A stretch of DNA of 64,000 nt from an uncultured Tolumonas sp. (GTDB lineage Bacteria; Pseudomonadota; Gammaproteobacteria; Enterobacterales; Aeromonadaceae), in contig NZ_OY782757.1 of assembly GCF_963678185.1 (NCBI RefSeq), forward strand, positions 1,375,001-1,439,000, written 5' to 3'. Shown here in pieces: positions 48,909-58,672 of this stretch (position 1 is its first letter; every line of letters starts with the position of its first letter). The notes beneath the pieces were generated by a model. The model made no database searches. It saw only the letters and a program-made list of their open reading frames with translations, and was not told where the DNA came from. A program made the position numbers and the translations under genes.

Positions 48909-49872
48909 GGCGAAGTTCCTTCAGCTGAGCAAGTAATCGGGTAGCAAATTTATCCGGTAATTGCGCGGTAACCGGTAGATACCACCAGTTCTCTAACGCA
49001 AAGTCCCGGCATTTCACCGCATCTTTTTCTGTCATGATCAGCGGACGTAAAGCAAATCTCTGCTTTAATTCCTCCGCATTAAATTGCTGATGATCAGCGT
49101 AAGCTACCTGCTGATTTAGCGCATAACCTTGCTGTAATAAACTATTAAAAAACCGAGGCGGATAACCGATGCCTGCCAAGGCATCTACTGCACCAGTGAT
49201 GATGGCGGTATGGTTAGTGCGAACATTCCGCAATGGCGCTGGTTGTAGCGACATTTTGATCTCATCAGGTCGGGCCTGCCCGCCATTACAGATAACAGCC
49301 ATGACTTGCCGTAGTCGAGACGGCGTCTCACGCAATGGCCCCATCGGCATCAGCCAGCCGTTTCCTAAACGACGTTCGCCGTCCATCACGGCTAATTCGA
49401 TATCGCGTTGTAACGCATAATGCTGCAAACCATCATCACAGATGATGACATCAACACCGCATTGCTCGACCAGTAGTTGCACGGCAGCCGCCCGCTTGGG
49501 TGCTACTGCAACCGGACAACCGCAACGCTGATAAATAAGCACCGGTTCATCACCTGCTTCAATCGCAGTAGCAGCAGGATGTAATAAATAAGGATAATGC
49601 GGTGCTTTGCCGCCATAACCACGACTGACCACGCCAGGGTGGTAACCCGCCTTGGTGAGTAAATCCACCAGCCACAACACCACGGGAGTTTTGCCGTTAC
49701 CGCCAACCGTAATATTACCAACGACAATGACGGGTACTGATGCTCGATAGCTACGGAGCAAGCCAGAACGATACAGACCCCGGCGAGCTGTCGTCAGTAA
49801 TGCAAACAGTAGTGCCAGTGGCGCAAATAACCAGTTAACCCAACTGCGGCGATACCAGAGCCATTCAATCAT
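48892..49872 (-). CDS. lpxK: Tetraacyldisaccharide 4'-kinase
   Basis: Inner-membrane kinase that phosphorylates lipid IV-A precursor at the 4' position. The 326-residue protein has an N-terminal membrane anchor ([21 protein letters not shown]), the Walker [15 protein letters not shown] and the conserved Asp region [25 protein letters not shown]. Its ATG overlaps the msbA stop by 4 bases. It is a key lipid A enzyme of the Raetz pathway. Confidence 0.96.
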   Translation of the reverse strand: MIEWLWYRRSWVNWLFAPLALLFALLTTARRGLYRSGLLRSYRASVPVIVVGNITVGGNGKTPVVLWLVDLLTKAGYHPGVVSRGYGGKAPHYPYLLHPAATAIEAGDEPVLIYQRCGCPVAVAPKRAAAVQLLVEQCGVDVIICDDGLQHYALQRDIELAVMDGERRLGNGWLMPMGPLRETPSRLRQVMAVICNGGQARPDEIKMSLQPAPLRNVRTNHTAIITGAVDALAGIGYPPRFFNSLLQQGYALNQQVAYADHQQFNAEELKQRFALRPLIMTEKDAVKCRDFALENWWYLPVTAQLPDKFATRLLAQLKELRHGTGL

Positions 49873-51638
49873 GAGGCTTGTGCGCCCATTTGCGTGCGAC
49901 GTAATAAGGCATAAGCACCACCCATTTCCAGTAATTGATCATGGGTACCACGTTCCACTATCTGGCCTTCATCCACAACCAATATTTCATCAGCCTTCTC
50001 AATAGTAGAAAGACGATGGGCAATAACCAGTGTAGTTCGGTTTTTCGTCAGAGATTCCAACGCAGTTTGAATGCGACGTTCTGATTCCGAATCTAGTGCC
50101 GAGGTTGCTTCATCCAACAACAAGATTGGCATGTCTCGCAATAATGCTCGGGCAATCGCCAGACGCTGACGTTGTCCACCTGACAGTGTGGCGCCATTTT
50201 CCCCAATGATAGTGTCGTAACCTTGCGGCATCTTCGTGATAAATTCATCGGCGTTGGCTAACTTAGCCGCTTCGATAATTTGCTCTCGAGTAAACTGCTC
50301 TTCTGCTGCGTAGGCTATGTTGTTGGCAACCGAGTCATTAAATAAATGCACGTTCTGCGATACCAGTGCAAATTGACGACGTAAATCACGCAAACGATAC
50401 TCATAGATATCATGGCCATCCAACAGGATCTGGCCTTGCTGAATATCATAAAAGCGGGTTAACAAACTGGCGATGGTACTCTTACCGGAACCTGAACGGC
50501 CTACCAGCGCCACTGTTTTACCTGGTTCAATAGCAAAACTGACCTCACGCAATGCCGGAGCATCTTTGGTTGGATACGTGAAAGTGACATTTCGGAATTC
50601 GATCTGACCCGCTGCATGGGTCAATTCACGTTGCCCATTGTCGTTTTCCAACGGTAAATCAATCACATCAAATAAGCTTTGGCACGCAGCGATACCTCGT
50701 TGAAACTGGACATTCACCTGTGTAAGACTTTTTAGAGGTTTCAATAGTCCAAATAATGCCGAGATCACTGCAGCAAATGAACCAGCCGTTAATTTGTGGC
50801 TGATTTCAGGAAAGGTCGCTAAATAAAGCACCAATGATAATGCCGTAGAGGCAATGAATTGGACGATCGGAGAACCAACTGCATCAGCAACCACCAGCTT
50901 CATATTCTGCTGACGCACCGAATTACTTACACGAGTGAAGCGTTCCGCTTCAACTTCTTGTCCACCAAACATTAATACTTCTTTATGACCACGCAACATC
51001 TGCTCTGTCGAGGTGGTGATGTTTCCCATCGCATGCTGCAGTTGGCGGCTCAGCTTTCTAAAGCGTTTACTAATGACAGAGATAAGCACACCCACAATTG
51101 GGCCAATCACAAAAAAGATAAGCGATAGTTGCCAAGAATAATAGAACATCAAAGCCAGCAAGCCGATAACAGTACAACCTTCGCGGATCAGTGATATCAA
51201 GGTTGAACTGGCAGCAGAAGAGACCTGCCCTGCATCATAGGTCACTTTAGACAACAAACTACCGGTGTTATTTTTGTCAAAGAAGGACAGCGGCATACCC
51301 ATCAAATGGGAAAATACCTTTTGCTGTAGCCGCATCACTACCGTGTTGCCGACCCAAGCCATAAAATAATCCGAGATGAAGTTACAGACGCCGCGCATGG
51401 CGACCAGCCCCATGATCATCAGCGGCAACCAAATCATGACCGAATGTTCTTTACTGGTTAAACCATCATCCAACAAGGGTTTTATCAGTGACAGCATGAA
51501 GGTGTCCACACCTGCGTAACCAACCATACCAATACTGGCAATCACCAGACCTTTTTTACGTCCGGCGGTAAACCCCAGAAGACGTTTCAGAATAGGCCAG
51601 CTGGCTTGCGGCGCTGCATCGTGTGCTTTGTGAGACAT
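49869..51638 (-). CDS. msbA: Lipid A export ATP-binding/permease protein MsbA
   Basis: Homodimeric ABC exporter that flips core-lipid A across the inner membrane. I start at ATG 51638 (MSHKAHDAAP), giving 589 residues; the frame is open farther upstream into the end of comEC but that part is not conserved. Six membrane segments precede the NBD, with Walker A LVGRSGSGKST, signature LSGGQRQRLAIARALL and Walker B ILLLDEATSALD. The comEC-msbA-lpxK order is conserved. Confidence 0.97.
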   Translation of the reverse strand: MSHKAHDAAPQASWPILKRLLGFTAGRKKGLVIASIGMVGYAGVDTFMLSLIKPLLDDGLTSKEHSVMIWLPLMIMGLVAMRGVCNFISDYFMAWVGNTVVMRLQQKVFSHLMGMPLSFFDKNNTGSLLSKVTYDAGQVSSAASSTLISLIREGCTVIGLLALMFYYSWQLSLIFFVIGPIVGVLISVISKRFRKLSRQLQHAMGNITTSTEQMLRGHKEVLMFGGQEVEAERFTRVSNSVRQQNMKLVVADAVGSPIVQFIASTALSLVLYLATFPEISHKLTAGSFAAVISALFGLLKPLKSLTQVNVQFQRGIAACQSLFDVIDLPLENDNGQRELTHAAGQIEFRNVTFTYPTKDAPALREVSFAIEPGKTVALVGRSGSGKSTIASLLTRFYDIQQGQILLDGHDIYEYRLRDLRRQFALVSQNVHLFNDSVANNIAYAAEEQFTREQIIEAAKLANADEFITKMPQGYDTIIGENGATLSGGQRQRLAIARALLRDMPILLLDEATSALDSESERRIQTALESLTKNRTTLVIAHRLSTIEKADEILVVDEGQIVERGTHDQLLEMGGAYALLRRTQMGAQAS

Positions 51639-51670
51639 GAAAGATTCAAACCTTGCTGCAAAATGACCCG

Positions 51671-53908
51671 TTATTTTAGCGGGTGATCGCCGACTAACCA
51701 AGCATCCATCTTCCGATACCAAGGTTGTGAACGACGAAAAGGCTTAATATCCATACTATTTTGGTTAATTTCAAAGCTGATCAAGCCATCAGTGGCTGTG
51801 ACCCACTGTTGTGACTGAATATAACGAGCCACTATTTCCGCATGAGGATGATGCCAGCGGTTTTGATATCCGGCACTGTGGACCACATAATCAGGAGCAA
51901 CCGCTGCAATAAACGCCACCGAAGAGGATGACCTACTGCCATGATGGGGCGATGACAATATATCGCTGCGCAGCAAACCAGCAGGTAAATTAGTTAATTC
52001 CGACTCTGCTTGATGTTGCACATCGCCCGTTAATAATACGCTGTGATTGCCGTCACTAATACGCAGTACACAGGAGTCTTCATTGATATCACCACCCGAT
52101 GAATTTTGTGGTGACAAGATAGTGAGTTGTAGCTGCCCCCAGTCCCATTGCTGCCAGCGTTGGCAAATTTGCGTTTCTGCATTTAGTTTTGCGGAAGAGA
52201 CAATATGCGCCTGCGGATATTTTTGGTAAATACGCTGCCAGTTCGCCGCATGATCTTTATCGCGGTGGCTCACGACCAGATAATCCAGTTGCTGAACGCC
52301 TCGATATTCCAACATAGGAAAAATGGCGGCATCAGCCATATTGTATCCGCCAGGATATGCATCGCCGGTATCAAACAATAACGCGCGATGGCCCTGCGTC
52401 ACCAGAACTGATAACCCTTGCCCGATATCCAGCATATCCACTCGCCAGTCAGGCTCTGACTCACAACCGGCAAAGAACAATCCGCTCACGGCTAATAGCA
52501 ACAAACCCAATTCGCGCTTTATGACCACCGGCGAAAAACGCCAGATGAGCCAAACCGTCAAACTCCAGAACAGCATTCGTTGTTGATAGGCAGAAAGTGA
52601 CAGCCAACCAGATCCCCAGTGTTGGACCCATTCCAACATAGACATTAACCAGCGCAGTTGCAGATCACACAACCAAAAGCCAAAACGCGCTAATGCGGGG
52701 AAAATGGGCACTAATAACCCAGAAACCAGCCCAATAGGTACAATCGAGAAAGTAAACCATGGCCCAGCAGGAATGTTAATTAAGATACTACTGACACTCA
52801 GGCCATCAAACAACACCAGCTGAAATGGCAACAGTAGCTCGGTCATTAACCACTGGATTTGCCACATAGATGGCTTGCGCCATAAAAAACCGGCAATACC
52901 TAAGATCCCGACCGCAATAAAAGAGAGCCAACTACCTGCGGAAAATACCGACCAAGGATCAATCATGAGCATAATGGCTAATGCTATCAGCCAGATCCGG
53001 ATTGCCGACCACTCTCGTTGCCAAAGCCTTAATACCACCCAGATCCCGAGCATGATCAGCGACCTGACAGTGGGTGCTGAAAAATCGGCTAGCGCACTGT
53101 ATAACAGTGCAAAACCCATCCCAATCAACCAATGGATGGCTGGGAACTTTTCCGCAAAACGTTGCAGCAATAAACGAGACAGCGCCATACCAATCCAGGC
53201 AATAAGTCCAATATGCATGCCGGAAATTGCTATGAGATGGATTAAGCCGGTATCACGAAGTGTCTGCCAATCGTCTTTATCAACATCCTGTTGTTCACCG
53301 TAAATCAACGCCATCAATAGTTCGGGTTGATAAAATTCATGCATTAGCTGGCGCGATTTATCCAGCCACTGATCACGCCAGTGGTGGTCGGCCTGATAAG
53401 TCAATGCGAGTTGACTGATTGTGCCGGTCGCAGTAACTCCTTGCCCCAACAACCAGCGCTCAGCATTAAATCCGACTGGATTCCCCAAACCATGGGGTAT
53501 TTTCAGTTTCGCCAGAATATGGAGCTTATCGCCACGTTTCAGCCGATATTTATTATTGTTTAACGTTAATCGAATTGTCGGCTCGATCCAAAATGTCTGT
53601 TGATTGATCTGCTGAGCAGAAACTAAGAGTTGCTGGTGATCTGATTTTTGATAGGCCTGAGTAACAGTGACATTTAGCTCATGCTGTGCAGGTGGTTCCA
53701 GATGTTGAGTTTTTAACCAACACAGTTGAAGGTTAAAAAAAACGACAGCCCAACCAAGACCACATAAAACAGCACCAGAGAATCGATAACGAAACAGTAA
53801 AAATAATCCGAGGAGTAAAACAGCACTCCCTAACCAAATTGGCGGCAATTCAGGCCAGATCAATGCAGTACAGATACCCAAGGCTATTCCCAGCAGCAAC
53901 CTTTCCAC
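51671..53908 (-). CDS. comEC: ComEC/Rec2 DNA-uptake channel protein
   Basis: A 745-residue membrane protein of the natural-competence ComEC/Rec2 family (YcaI in E. coli). It has an N-terminal domain with two membrane segments and an OB-like region, the Competence domain (HLIAISGMHIGLIAWIGM), multiple transmembrane helices, and a C-terminal metallo-beta-lactamase-like domain with DIGQGLSVLVTQ, SHRDKDHAANW and SSPHHGSRSSS. The metal-binding His/Asp residues look intact. DNA transport is inferred from family; competence of this organism is not shown. Confidence 0.94.
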   Translation of the reverse strand: MERLLLGIALGICTALIWPELPPIWLGSAVLLLGLFLLFRYRFSGAVLCGLGWAVVFFNLQLCWLKTQHLEPPAQHELNVTVTQAYQKSDHQQLLVSAQQINQQTFWIEPTIRLTLNNNKYRLKRGDKLHILAKLKIPHGLGNPVGFNAERWLLGQGVTATGTISQLALTYQADHHWRDQWLDKSRQLMHEFYQPELLMALIYGEQQDVDKDDWQTLRDTGLIHLIAISGMHIGLIAWIGMALSRLLLQRFAEKFPAIHWLIGMGFALLYSALADFSAPTVRSLIMLGIWVVLRLWQREWSAIRIWLIALAIMLMIDPWSVFSAGSWLSFIAVGILGIAGFLWRKPSMWQIQWLMTELLLPFQLVLFDGLSVSSILINIPAGPWFTFSIVPIGLVSGLLVPIFPALARFGFWLCDLQLRWLMSMLEWVQHWGSGWLSLSAYQQRMLFWSLTVWLIWRFSPVVIKRELGLLLLAVSGLFFAGCESEPDWRVDMLDIGQGLSVLVTQGHRALLFDTGDAYPGGYNMADAAIFPMLEYRGVQQLDYLVVSHRDKDHAANWQRIYQKYPQAHIVSSAKLNAETQICQRWQQWDWGQLQLTILSPQNSSGGDINEDSCVLRISDGNHSVLLTGDVQHQAESELTNLPAGLLRSDILSSPHHGSRSSSSVAFIAAVAPDYVVHSAGYQNRWHHPHAEIVARYIQSQQWVTATDGLISFEINQNSMDIKPFRRSQPWYRKMDAWLVGDHPLK

Positions 53909-53972
53909 GATTGATCTCTTAATTAAGTCATTGAATTGCTATTTTCACGTTCTGAATAGGCGGCTAAAAGCT

Positions 53973-54017
53973 GTTGGTTTTTACGTTTCGGGAAAATTTT
54001 GCGTTCAAAAAACCAAC
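53973..54017. repeat. Long-spaced perfect inverted repeat
   Basis: GTTGGTTTTT (53973-53982) and AAAAACCAAC (54008-54017), 10 bp, separated by 25 bases. It lies in the 298-base gap between comEC and the dedA-type gene; the rest of this gap shows no gene. It may be a weak terminator/operator structure or chance. Confidence 0.4.
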
Positions 54018-54206
54018 GATCAGATCTCAGGAGGTTGCTTATTTCACATAAAAGGGAGAAAACTACCCCTGATTTACACACGCACCATCTAATGAGTGTC
54101 ATAATCGGCCAACATTATGTTGTTGTAGTTTGATGCGTTGTCTCTAACTGATTAGTAAAATAACCATGAGACTACCGGGCAGGAATGGGGTGAAAAATAC
54201 AATAAG

Positions 54207-54806
54207 ATGGACATTCTAATTTCCATTTTCTCTGATTATGGCTATGTCGCCGTTTTCGTTATGCTGTTGCTTTGTGGTTTTGGCCTACCGATCCCTGAAG
54301 ATATCACACTGGTTGCAGGCGGAATAATTGCCGGTTTAGGTTATGCAGATGTGCATACTATGTTTGCCGTATGCATGGCTGGGGTACTGATTGGCGATGG
54401 TACTATGTTTACCTTGGGGCATACTTTTGGTCAGCGCATACTGGCTTTTGCACCGATCAGACGTATTGTGACGCCACACCGCTTTGCTCAGGTGCAGGAA
54501 AAATTCGTTAAATATGGTAACTGGGTACTTTTTGTGGCTCGTTTCTTACCTGGTTTACGTTCGCCAATTTTTATCGTTGCAGGTATGAGTCGCCGCATTT
54601 CCATTTGGCAATTTATAATAATGGATGGCCTTGCCGCTTGTATTTCTGTACCCGTCTGGGTTTATCTCGGTGACTATGGTGCGTATAACCGCGATTGGCT
54701 GCTGCATATGGTTAAACGCGGCCAAACCGGTATCTACTCACTACTGGCCTTGGGAATATTGATACTGGTTGTTATGGTTTTACGCCACAGACGCAGTAAA
54801 CAATAA
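54207..54806 (+). CDS. DedA-family inner-membrane protein
   Basis: A 199-residue polytopic protein of the DedA/SNARE-associated family. Members such as YqjA and YghB affect membrane homeostasis, cell division and drug tolerance, and other members flip undecaprenyl or phospholipids; the substrate here is not known. Conserved segments are FGLPIPEDITLVAGG, the acidic/Arg motif region RFLPGLRSPIFIVAGMSRR and a C-terminal membrane helix. It is followed by a strong terminator. Confidence 0.9.
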   Translation: MDILISIFSDYGYVAVFVMLLLCGFGLPIPEDITLVAGGIIAGLGYADVHTMFAVCMAGVLIGDGTMFTLGHTFGQRILAFAPIRRIVTPHRFAQVQEKFVKYGNWVLFVARFLPGLRSPIFIVAGMSRRISIWQFIIMDGLAACISVPVWVYLGDYGAYNRDWLLHMVKRGQTGIYSLLALGILILVVMVLRHRRSKQ

Positions 54807-54820
54807 GCTGAGATAAAATA

Positions 54821-54850
54821 AAAAAACCAGCGGATCCGCTGGTTTTTTTT
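54821..54850 (+). terminator. Bidirectional terminator between dedA-type gene and lolE
   Basis: A-run, CCAGCG (54827-54832), GATC loop, CGCTGG (54837-54842), T-run of eight. Confidence 0.95.
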
Positions 54851-54867
54851 ATACGTGCAATTTGAAA

Positions 54868-56109
54868 TTAATGCCCTAGCTCTCTGGCGGGTAATAACTG
54901 ACTCGCTCGCCAAGCCGGATATAATGTTGCCAATAAACTCATCAAGATCGCCGCCGCCGTCACCACGACCACATCCATCAGATGCAGTTCAGATGGTAGA
55001 AAATCGATAAAGTAGATCTCAGGGTTCAGGAACTGATAACCAATTAATTGCTCCAACCCGTGAATGATTGATGACAAATATTGGGCCAGTAAACAGCCCA
55101 GCAACGCACCGCCTCCCGCACCAATCAATCCATTCACCATGCCTTGCGTCATAAACACCAGTCGGATCTGCCAATTCCCGGCCCCCATGGTCTTGAGTAT
55201 CGCGATATCGCCCCGTTTTTCATTTACCGCCATCACCAGCGTCGACACGATATTAAAACACGCGACAGCTACCACCATCAGTAACACTACGTACATGACT
55301 GTTCGCACCATTTGAATATCTTGATACAGATAGCCTTGCGAGGTCATCCAGCTGCGCAGATACATACGATACGGTAATTGATTGGCCGCTTGATAAGCGA
55401 TGGTTTGAGCAGAAAGCACATCATTTACTTCGATGCTTAATCCCTGCACTTCATTTTTCCAGCCCAGCATGGATTGCGCATCTTGCAGATGAATATAGCC
55501 TAATAAACCATCTAACTGACCGCCTAATTTCAGCAGACCCACCACAGTAAACTGACGTTGCATGGGGGCAGCAAAAGCGGATTGGGCATTTTTATCCGGC
55601 ACTTGCATGGTGACACTATCACCAATTTTCACACCAAGTTTTTTGGCAATTTGCTGACCGATGATCACCCCATTTTCGCCAGGATGTAGCGCATCCAGCC
55701 CATCGCCAGTCATATAGTTGCCAGCTTGTGAGATCTCTTTTTCTTCAGCAGGTAACACCGCGCGTAATTGCGCCGCTTTCATTTTACCACCCGCTTCCAA
55801 CATACCGTTTAGCGAAATCAACGGTGCAACGGCGGTAATTCCAGGCTGTTTTTTTAATATACGAATTGCTGATGGCCAGTCACTGAAACCGCCAGAAACC
55901 AACTCAACTTCCGCATGCGGGATCACCGCCAGCACGCGTTGGCGCAATTCGCGCTCAAACCCGTTCATGGCCGACAACCCTAAGATCAGCGCCATCACGC
56001 CTAACGCAATACCAATAATTGAAGAGGCAGAAATAAAACTGACAAAACGACTGCTGCGGCGTGTGCGGCTATAACGCAAGCCCACAAACAGCGCGAAAGG
56101 CTGAAACAT
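54868..56109 (-). CDS. lolE: Lipoprotein release transporter subunit LolE
   Basis: Inner-membrane subunit that, with LolC and LolD, extracts lipoproteins destined for the outer membrane. The 413-residue FtsX-like permease has one N-terminal membrane helix, a large periplasmic domain and three C-terminal helices. The FALFVGLRYSRTRRSSRFVSFISASSIIGIALGV opening and YPAWRASQLLPARELGH end are LolE-like. Its start codon overlaps the lolD stop by 1 base (TAATG). Confidence 0.93.
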   Translation of the reverse strand: MFQPFALFVGLRYSRTRRSSRFVSFISASSIIGIALGVMALILGLSAMNGFERELRQRVLAVIPHAEVELVSGGFSDWPSAIRILKKQPGITAVAPLISLNGMLEAGGKMKAAQLRAVLPAEEKEISQAGNYMTGDGLDALHPGENGVIIGQQIAKKLGVKIGDSVTMQVPDKNAQSAFAAPMQRQFTVVGLLKLGGQLDGLLGYIHLQDAQSMLGWKNEVQGLSIEVNDVLSAQTIAYQAANQLPYRMYLRSWMTSQGYLYQDIQMVRTVMYVVLLMVVAVACFNIVSTLVMAVNEKRGDIAILKTMGAGNWQIRLVFMTQGMVNGLIGAGGGALLGCLLAQYLSSIIHGLEQLIGYQFLNPEIYFIDFLPSELHLMDVVVVTAAAILMSLLATLYPAWRASQLLPARELGH

Positions 56110-56792
56110 TATTCGCCTCCCACTAACGCGCCATCAACCATATGAACCTGACGATGCAGTTTGCCAGCCAATTCTCGATCGTGCGTGACTACCACAAATG
56201 CAGTACCCAATTCACGATTAAGCTGGCACATCAGTTCATAAATCGCCGTGGCGCTTTTATGATCCAGATTACCGGTTGGTTCATCAGCCAACACCAGATG
56301 CGGTTCATTCACCAAGGCACGGGCAATAGCCACGCGTTGACGTTCACCACCGGATAATTCTGCTGGTCGATGCGTAATACGATGCGATAACCCAACACGC
56401 CCCAGCATTTCGGTAGCCATCTGCGATGCTTTTTTCACCGCCATACCGCCAATCAATAATGGCATCGCCACATTTTCTAATGCCGTAAATTCACCCAACA
56501 GATGATGAAATTGATATACAAAACCCAATTCCCGATTACGAAATTGCGCTTGTTGTTGGCTATTCCACTGATAAATATCCTGCTGTTCAAACAGCACAGT
56601 ACCGGATGTTGGGGTATCTAACGCCCCCAATAAATGCAACATGGTACTTTTACCCGAGCCAGAACTACCCACAATCGCCAGCATCTCTTTTTGCATAACG
56701 GTCAGATTAATGCCACGTAATACTGGGGTTTCTAACTCACCTTCACGATAAGTTTTTACCAGATCCTGACAACGCAACAGGATGTTATTCAT
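56109..56792 (-). CDS. lolD: Lipoprotein release ATPase LolD
   Basis: ABC ATPase that drives LolCE. I start at ATG 56792 ([19 protein letters not shown]), inside the lolC stop region as an 8-base overlap; 227 residues. Walker A is GSSGSGKST, the signature [15 protein letters not shown], and Walker [13 protein letters not shown]. The lolC-lolD-lolE order is that of E. coli, so two distinct permeases are retained rather than a single LolF. Confidence 0.96.
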   Translation of the reverse strand: MNNILLRCQDLVKTYREGELETPVLRGINLTVMQKEMLAIVGSSGSGKSTMLHLLGALDTPTSGTVLFEQQDIYQWNSQQQAQFRNRELGFVYQFHHLLGEFTALENVAMPLLIGGMAVKKASQMATEMLGRVGLSHRITHRPAELSGGERQRVAIARALVNEPHLVLADEPTGNLDHKSATAIYELMCQLNRELGTAFVVVTHDRELAGKLHRQVHMVDGALVGGE

Positions 56793-58020
56793 AACGTAAC
56801 GCCTCCGCCGGACGAATATGAGCGGCACGATAAGCCGGATACAACGTCGCCATAAAACTCATTAATAATGCCCCAACGGCTATCAGTAAGACCTGCGAAA
56901 TTTGTAACTCGACTGGCAGACCACCGCCACCAGCATCCATATACAGATTGAGCCCTAACACGCGCAGCACCGGGTTCAGATAATGTGTCAACAACACGCC
57001 ACCAAGCATGCCAAATACACCACCGAGAACACCACTCCAGATGCCCTGCACAATGAAGATTTTCATAACAGTCTGGCTTTGCATACCCATGGTACGCAAG
57101 ATCGCCACTTCACCCTGTTTATCCAATACCACCATGACCAATGCAGACAGAATATTGAAGGCGGCTACCAGAATGATCAGCACCAACATCAGGCTCATGA
57201 TGTGTTTTTCCATCGCAACTGCGCGGAATAGCTCGCCGCGCTCCTGGCGCCAGTCTTGAAACACCAGTGACGATGGCAGCTTGGTTTTGGCGATATCGTC
57301 AGTCTGAAACGCATTATCTAACCACACCCGCCAGCCGGTGACATTTTCTGGCTGATAACGCAGCAAACGACGAGCATCATCCAGATGGATCAGCGCGATC
57401 TGGTCATCCACTGGCGAACCAACATCAAACAGAGCTACCACATGAAATAGACGCTGTGATGGCACTCGCCCCATTGGAGTAAAACGGCTGCCCTCACTGA
57501 CCAACACCCGCACCTGGTCGCCGGGCATCACACCGAGTTTTTGCGCCAATGCACCACCGAGGATGATATTAAATTTCCCCGCCACCAACCGTTCCAAAGC
57601 TGCATTACCCAGGGTTTGACGTAACAAATCCTGTTTCGGGTAGTTTTGCGGGTCTAACCCCTGTAACGCGATCGGTGCCAAACTACCCGGACTTTGCACC
57701 ATACCTTCTGTGGTAATAAAAGGTGCCGCCGCTTGCACATGCGGTAAGTGCATAACAGTCTGTTGATATTGTTGCCAATTTGCCAATTGACCTGATTCAG
57801 TGGTGATCACGCCATGTGGTACCACACCTAAAATACGGTCTTTCAGCTGGGCCTCAAAGCCATTCATCACAGAGCTGACGACGATCAACGCCAGCACACC
57901 GATGGCAATTCCGAAGGTTGAAAATATGGAGATAAAAGAAGCAAATCGATTATCGCCTCGGGCACCAGCGTATCGCAAACCGATTGCCAGACTGACAGGT
58001 TGAAAAATGAGTGATTTCAC
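56785..58020 (-). CDS. lolC: Lipoprotein release transporter subunit LolC
   Basis: Permease partner of LolE that contacts LolA on the periplasmic side. The likely start is the GTG at 58020 (reads [19 protein letters not shown], 411 residues), close to the E. coli N-terminus MYQPVALFIGLRY; a TTG nine codons upstream is open but has no ribosome binding site. The end [18 protein letters not shown] is the LolC hallmark. It opens the lolCDE operon and is divergent from the PilZ-like gene. Confidence 0.94.
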   Translation of the reverse strand: MKSLIFQPVSLAIGLRYAGARGDNRFASFISIFSTFGIAIGVLALIVVSSVMNGFEAQLKDRILGVVPHGVITTESGQLANWQQYQQTVMHLPHVQAAAPFITTEGMVQSPGSLAPIALQGLDPQNYPKQDLLRQTLGNAALERLVAGKFNIILGGALAQKLGVMPGDQVRVLVSEGSRFTPMGRVPSQRLFHVVALFDVGSPVDDQIALIHLDDARRLLRYQPENVTGWRVWLDNAFQTDDIAKTKLPSSLVFQDWRQERGELFRAVAMEKHIMSLMLVLIILVAAFNILSALVMVVLDKQGEVAILRTMGMQSQTVMKIFIVQGIWSGVLGGVFGMLGGVLLTHYLNPVLRVLGLNLYMDAGGGGLPVELQISQVLLIAVGALLMSFMATLYPAYRAAHIRPAEALRYE

Positions 58021-58096
58021 GCTGTTTCCAAGCGTTGCGCAATCCAAGAGTTAGCGGATAATAAAGGTAAGACATCCACTCAACAAGGGGTTCTCC

Positions 58097-58663
58097 TTGA
58101 GCGAGCAATATTTTAGTGTGCATCACTGTTTAAGTATCAGTGTGATTCCAATGGAACAAGGTTTTAAATTGCCAGATCATGACACTTTTGAGGCTGAAAT
58201 TCCGGAACCATTCAAAATATCCAACACGATTGTGCAGCTGGATTTAAGCAATGCGCGGGCGTTGCGCAGTATTAGTGATGATATTGGCTATCTGGTGGAT
58301 GTCATTAACCAGCAATCGCGCAAATTGAACCTATTGATGACTCATATTCTGATGCAGGATGATGACCCACAATATCGGCATCTGACCTTAAGTTTTGGCG
58401 GCAGTCAGCTGACCTTTCACACTTCATTAGTGTTGGAAAAAAATCAGCTATTACGCCTGAAAATTTTCGTCCGCGAAGAAGCCAGCGCCGTTTATTGTTA
58501 TGGACGCGTCACTAATATCGTCACGGAAGAAGAGCGTTCTCTGATCACCGTCGAATATGCCTTAATTCGGGAAGATGATCGTGAGTTATTGATCCGAGCC
58601 GGGATGCATGAGCAATCACGTCAGCTCAAAGAGCGGGCAGAAAAGAAATATCAACTAACCTGA
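58097..58663 (+). CDS. PilZ-like protein adjacent to mfd (PlzB-type)
   Basis: A 188-residue protein that appears to start at TTG 58097, with AAGGGG 8 bases upstream; the first in-frame ATG (58151) would drop 18 residues. The position before mfd matches a PilZ-family gene in Vibrio (plzB), and the N-terminal pattern with a C-terminal beta-rich domain is similar. However, the c-di-GMP motifs RxxxR and D/NxSxxG are not visible, so c-di-GMP binding is doubtful. It ends 9 bases before mfd. Confidence 0.7.
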   Translation: MSEQYFSVHHCLSISVIPMEQGFKLPDHDTFEAEIPEPFKISNTIVQLDLSNARALRSISDDIGYLVDVINQQSRKLNLLMTHILMQDDDPQYRHLTLSFGGSQLTFHTSLVLEKNQLLRLKIFVREEASAVYCYGRVTNIVTEEERSLITVEYALIREDDRELLIRAGMHEQSRQLKERAEKKYQLT

Positions 58664-58672
58664 AACTGACTA

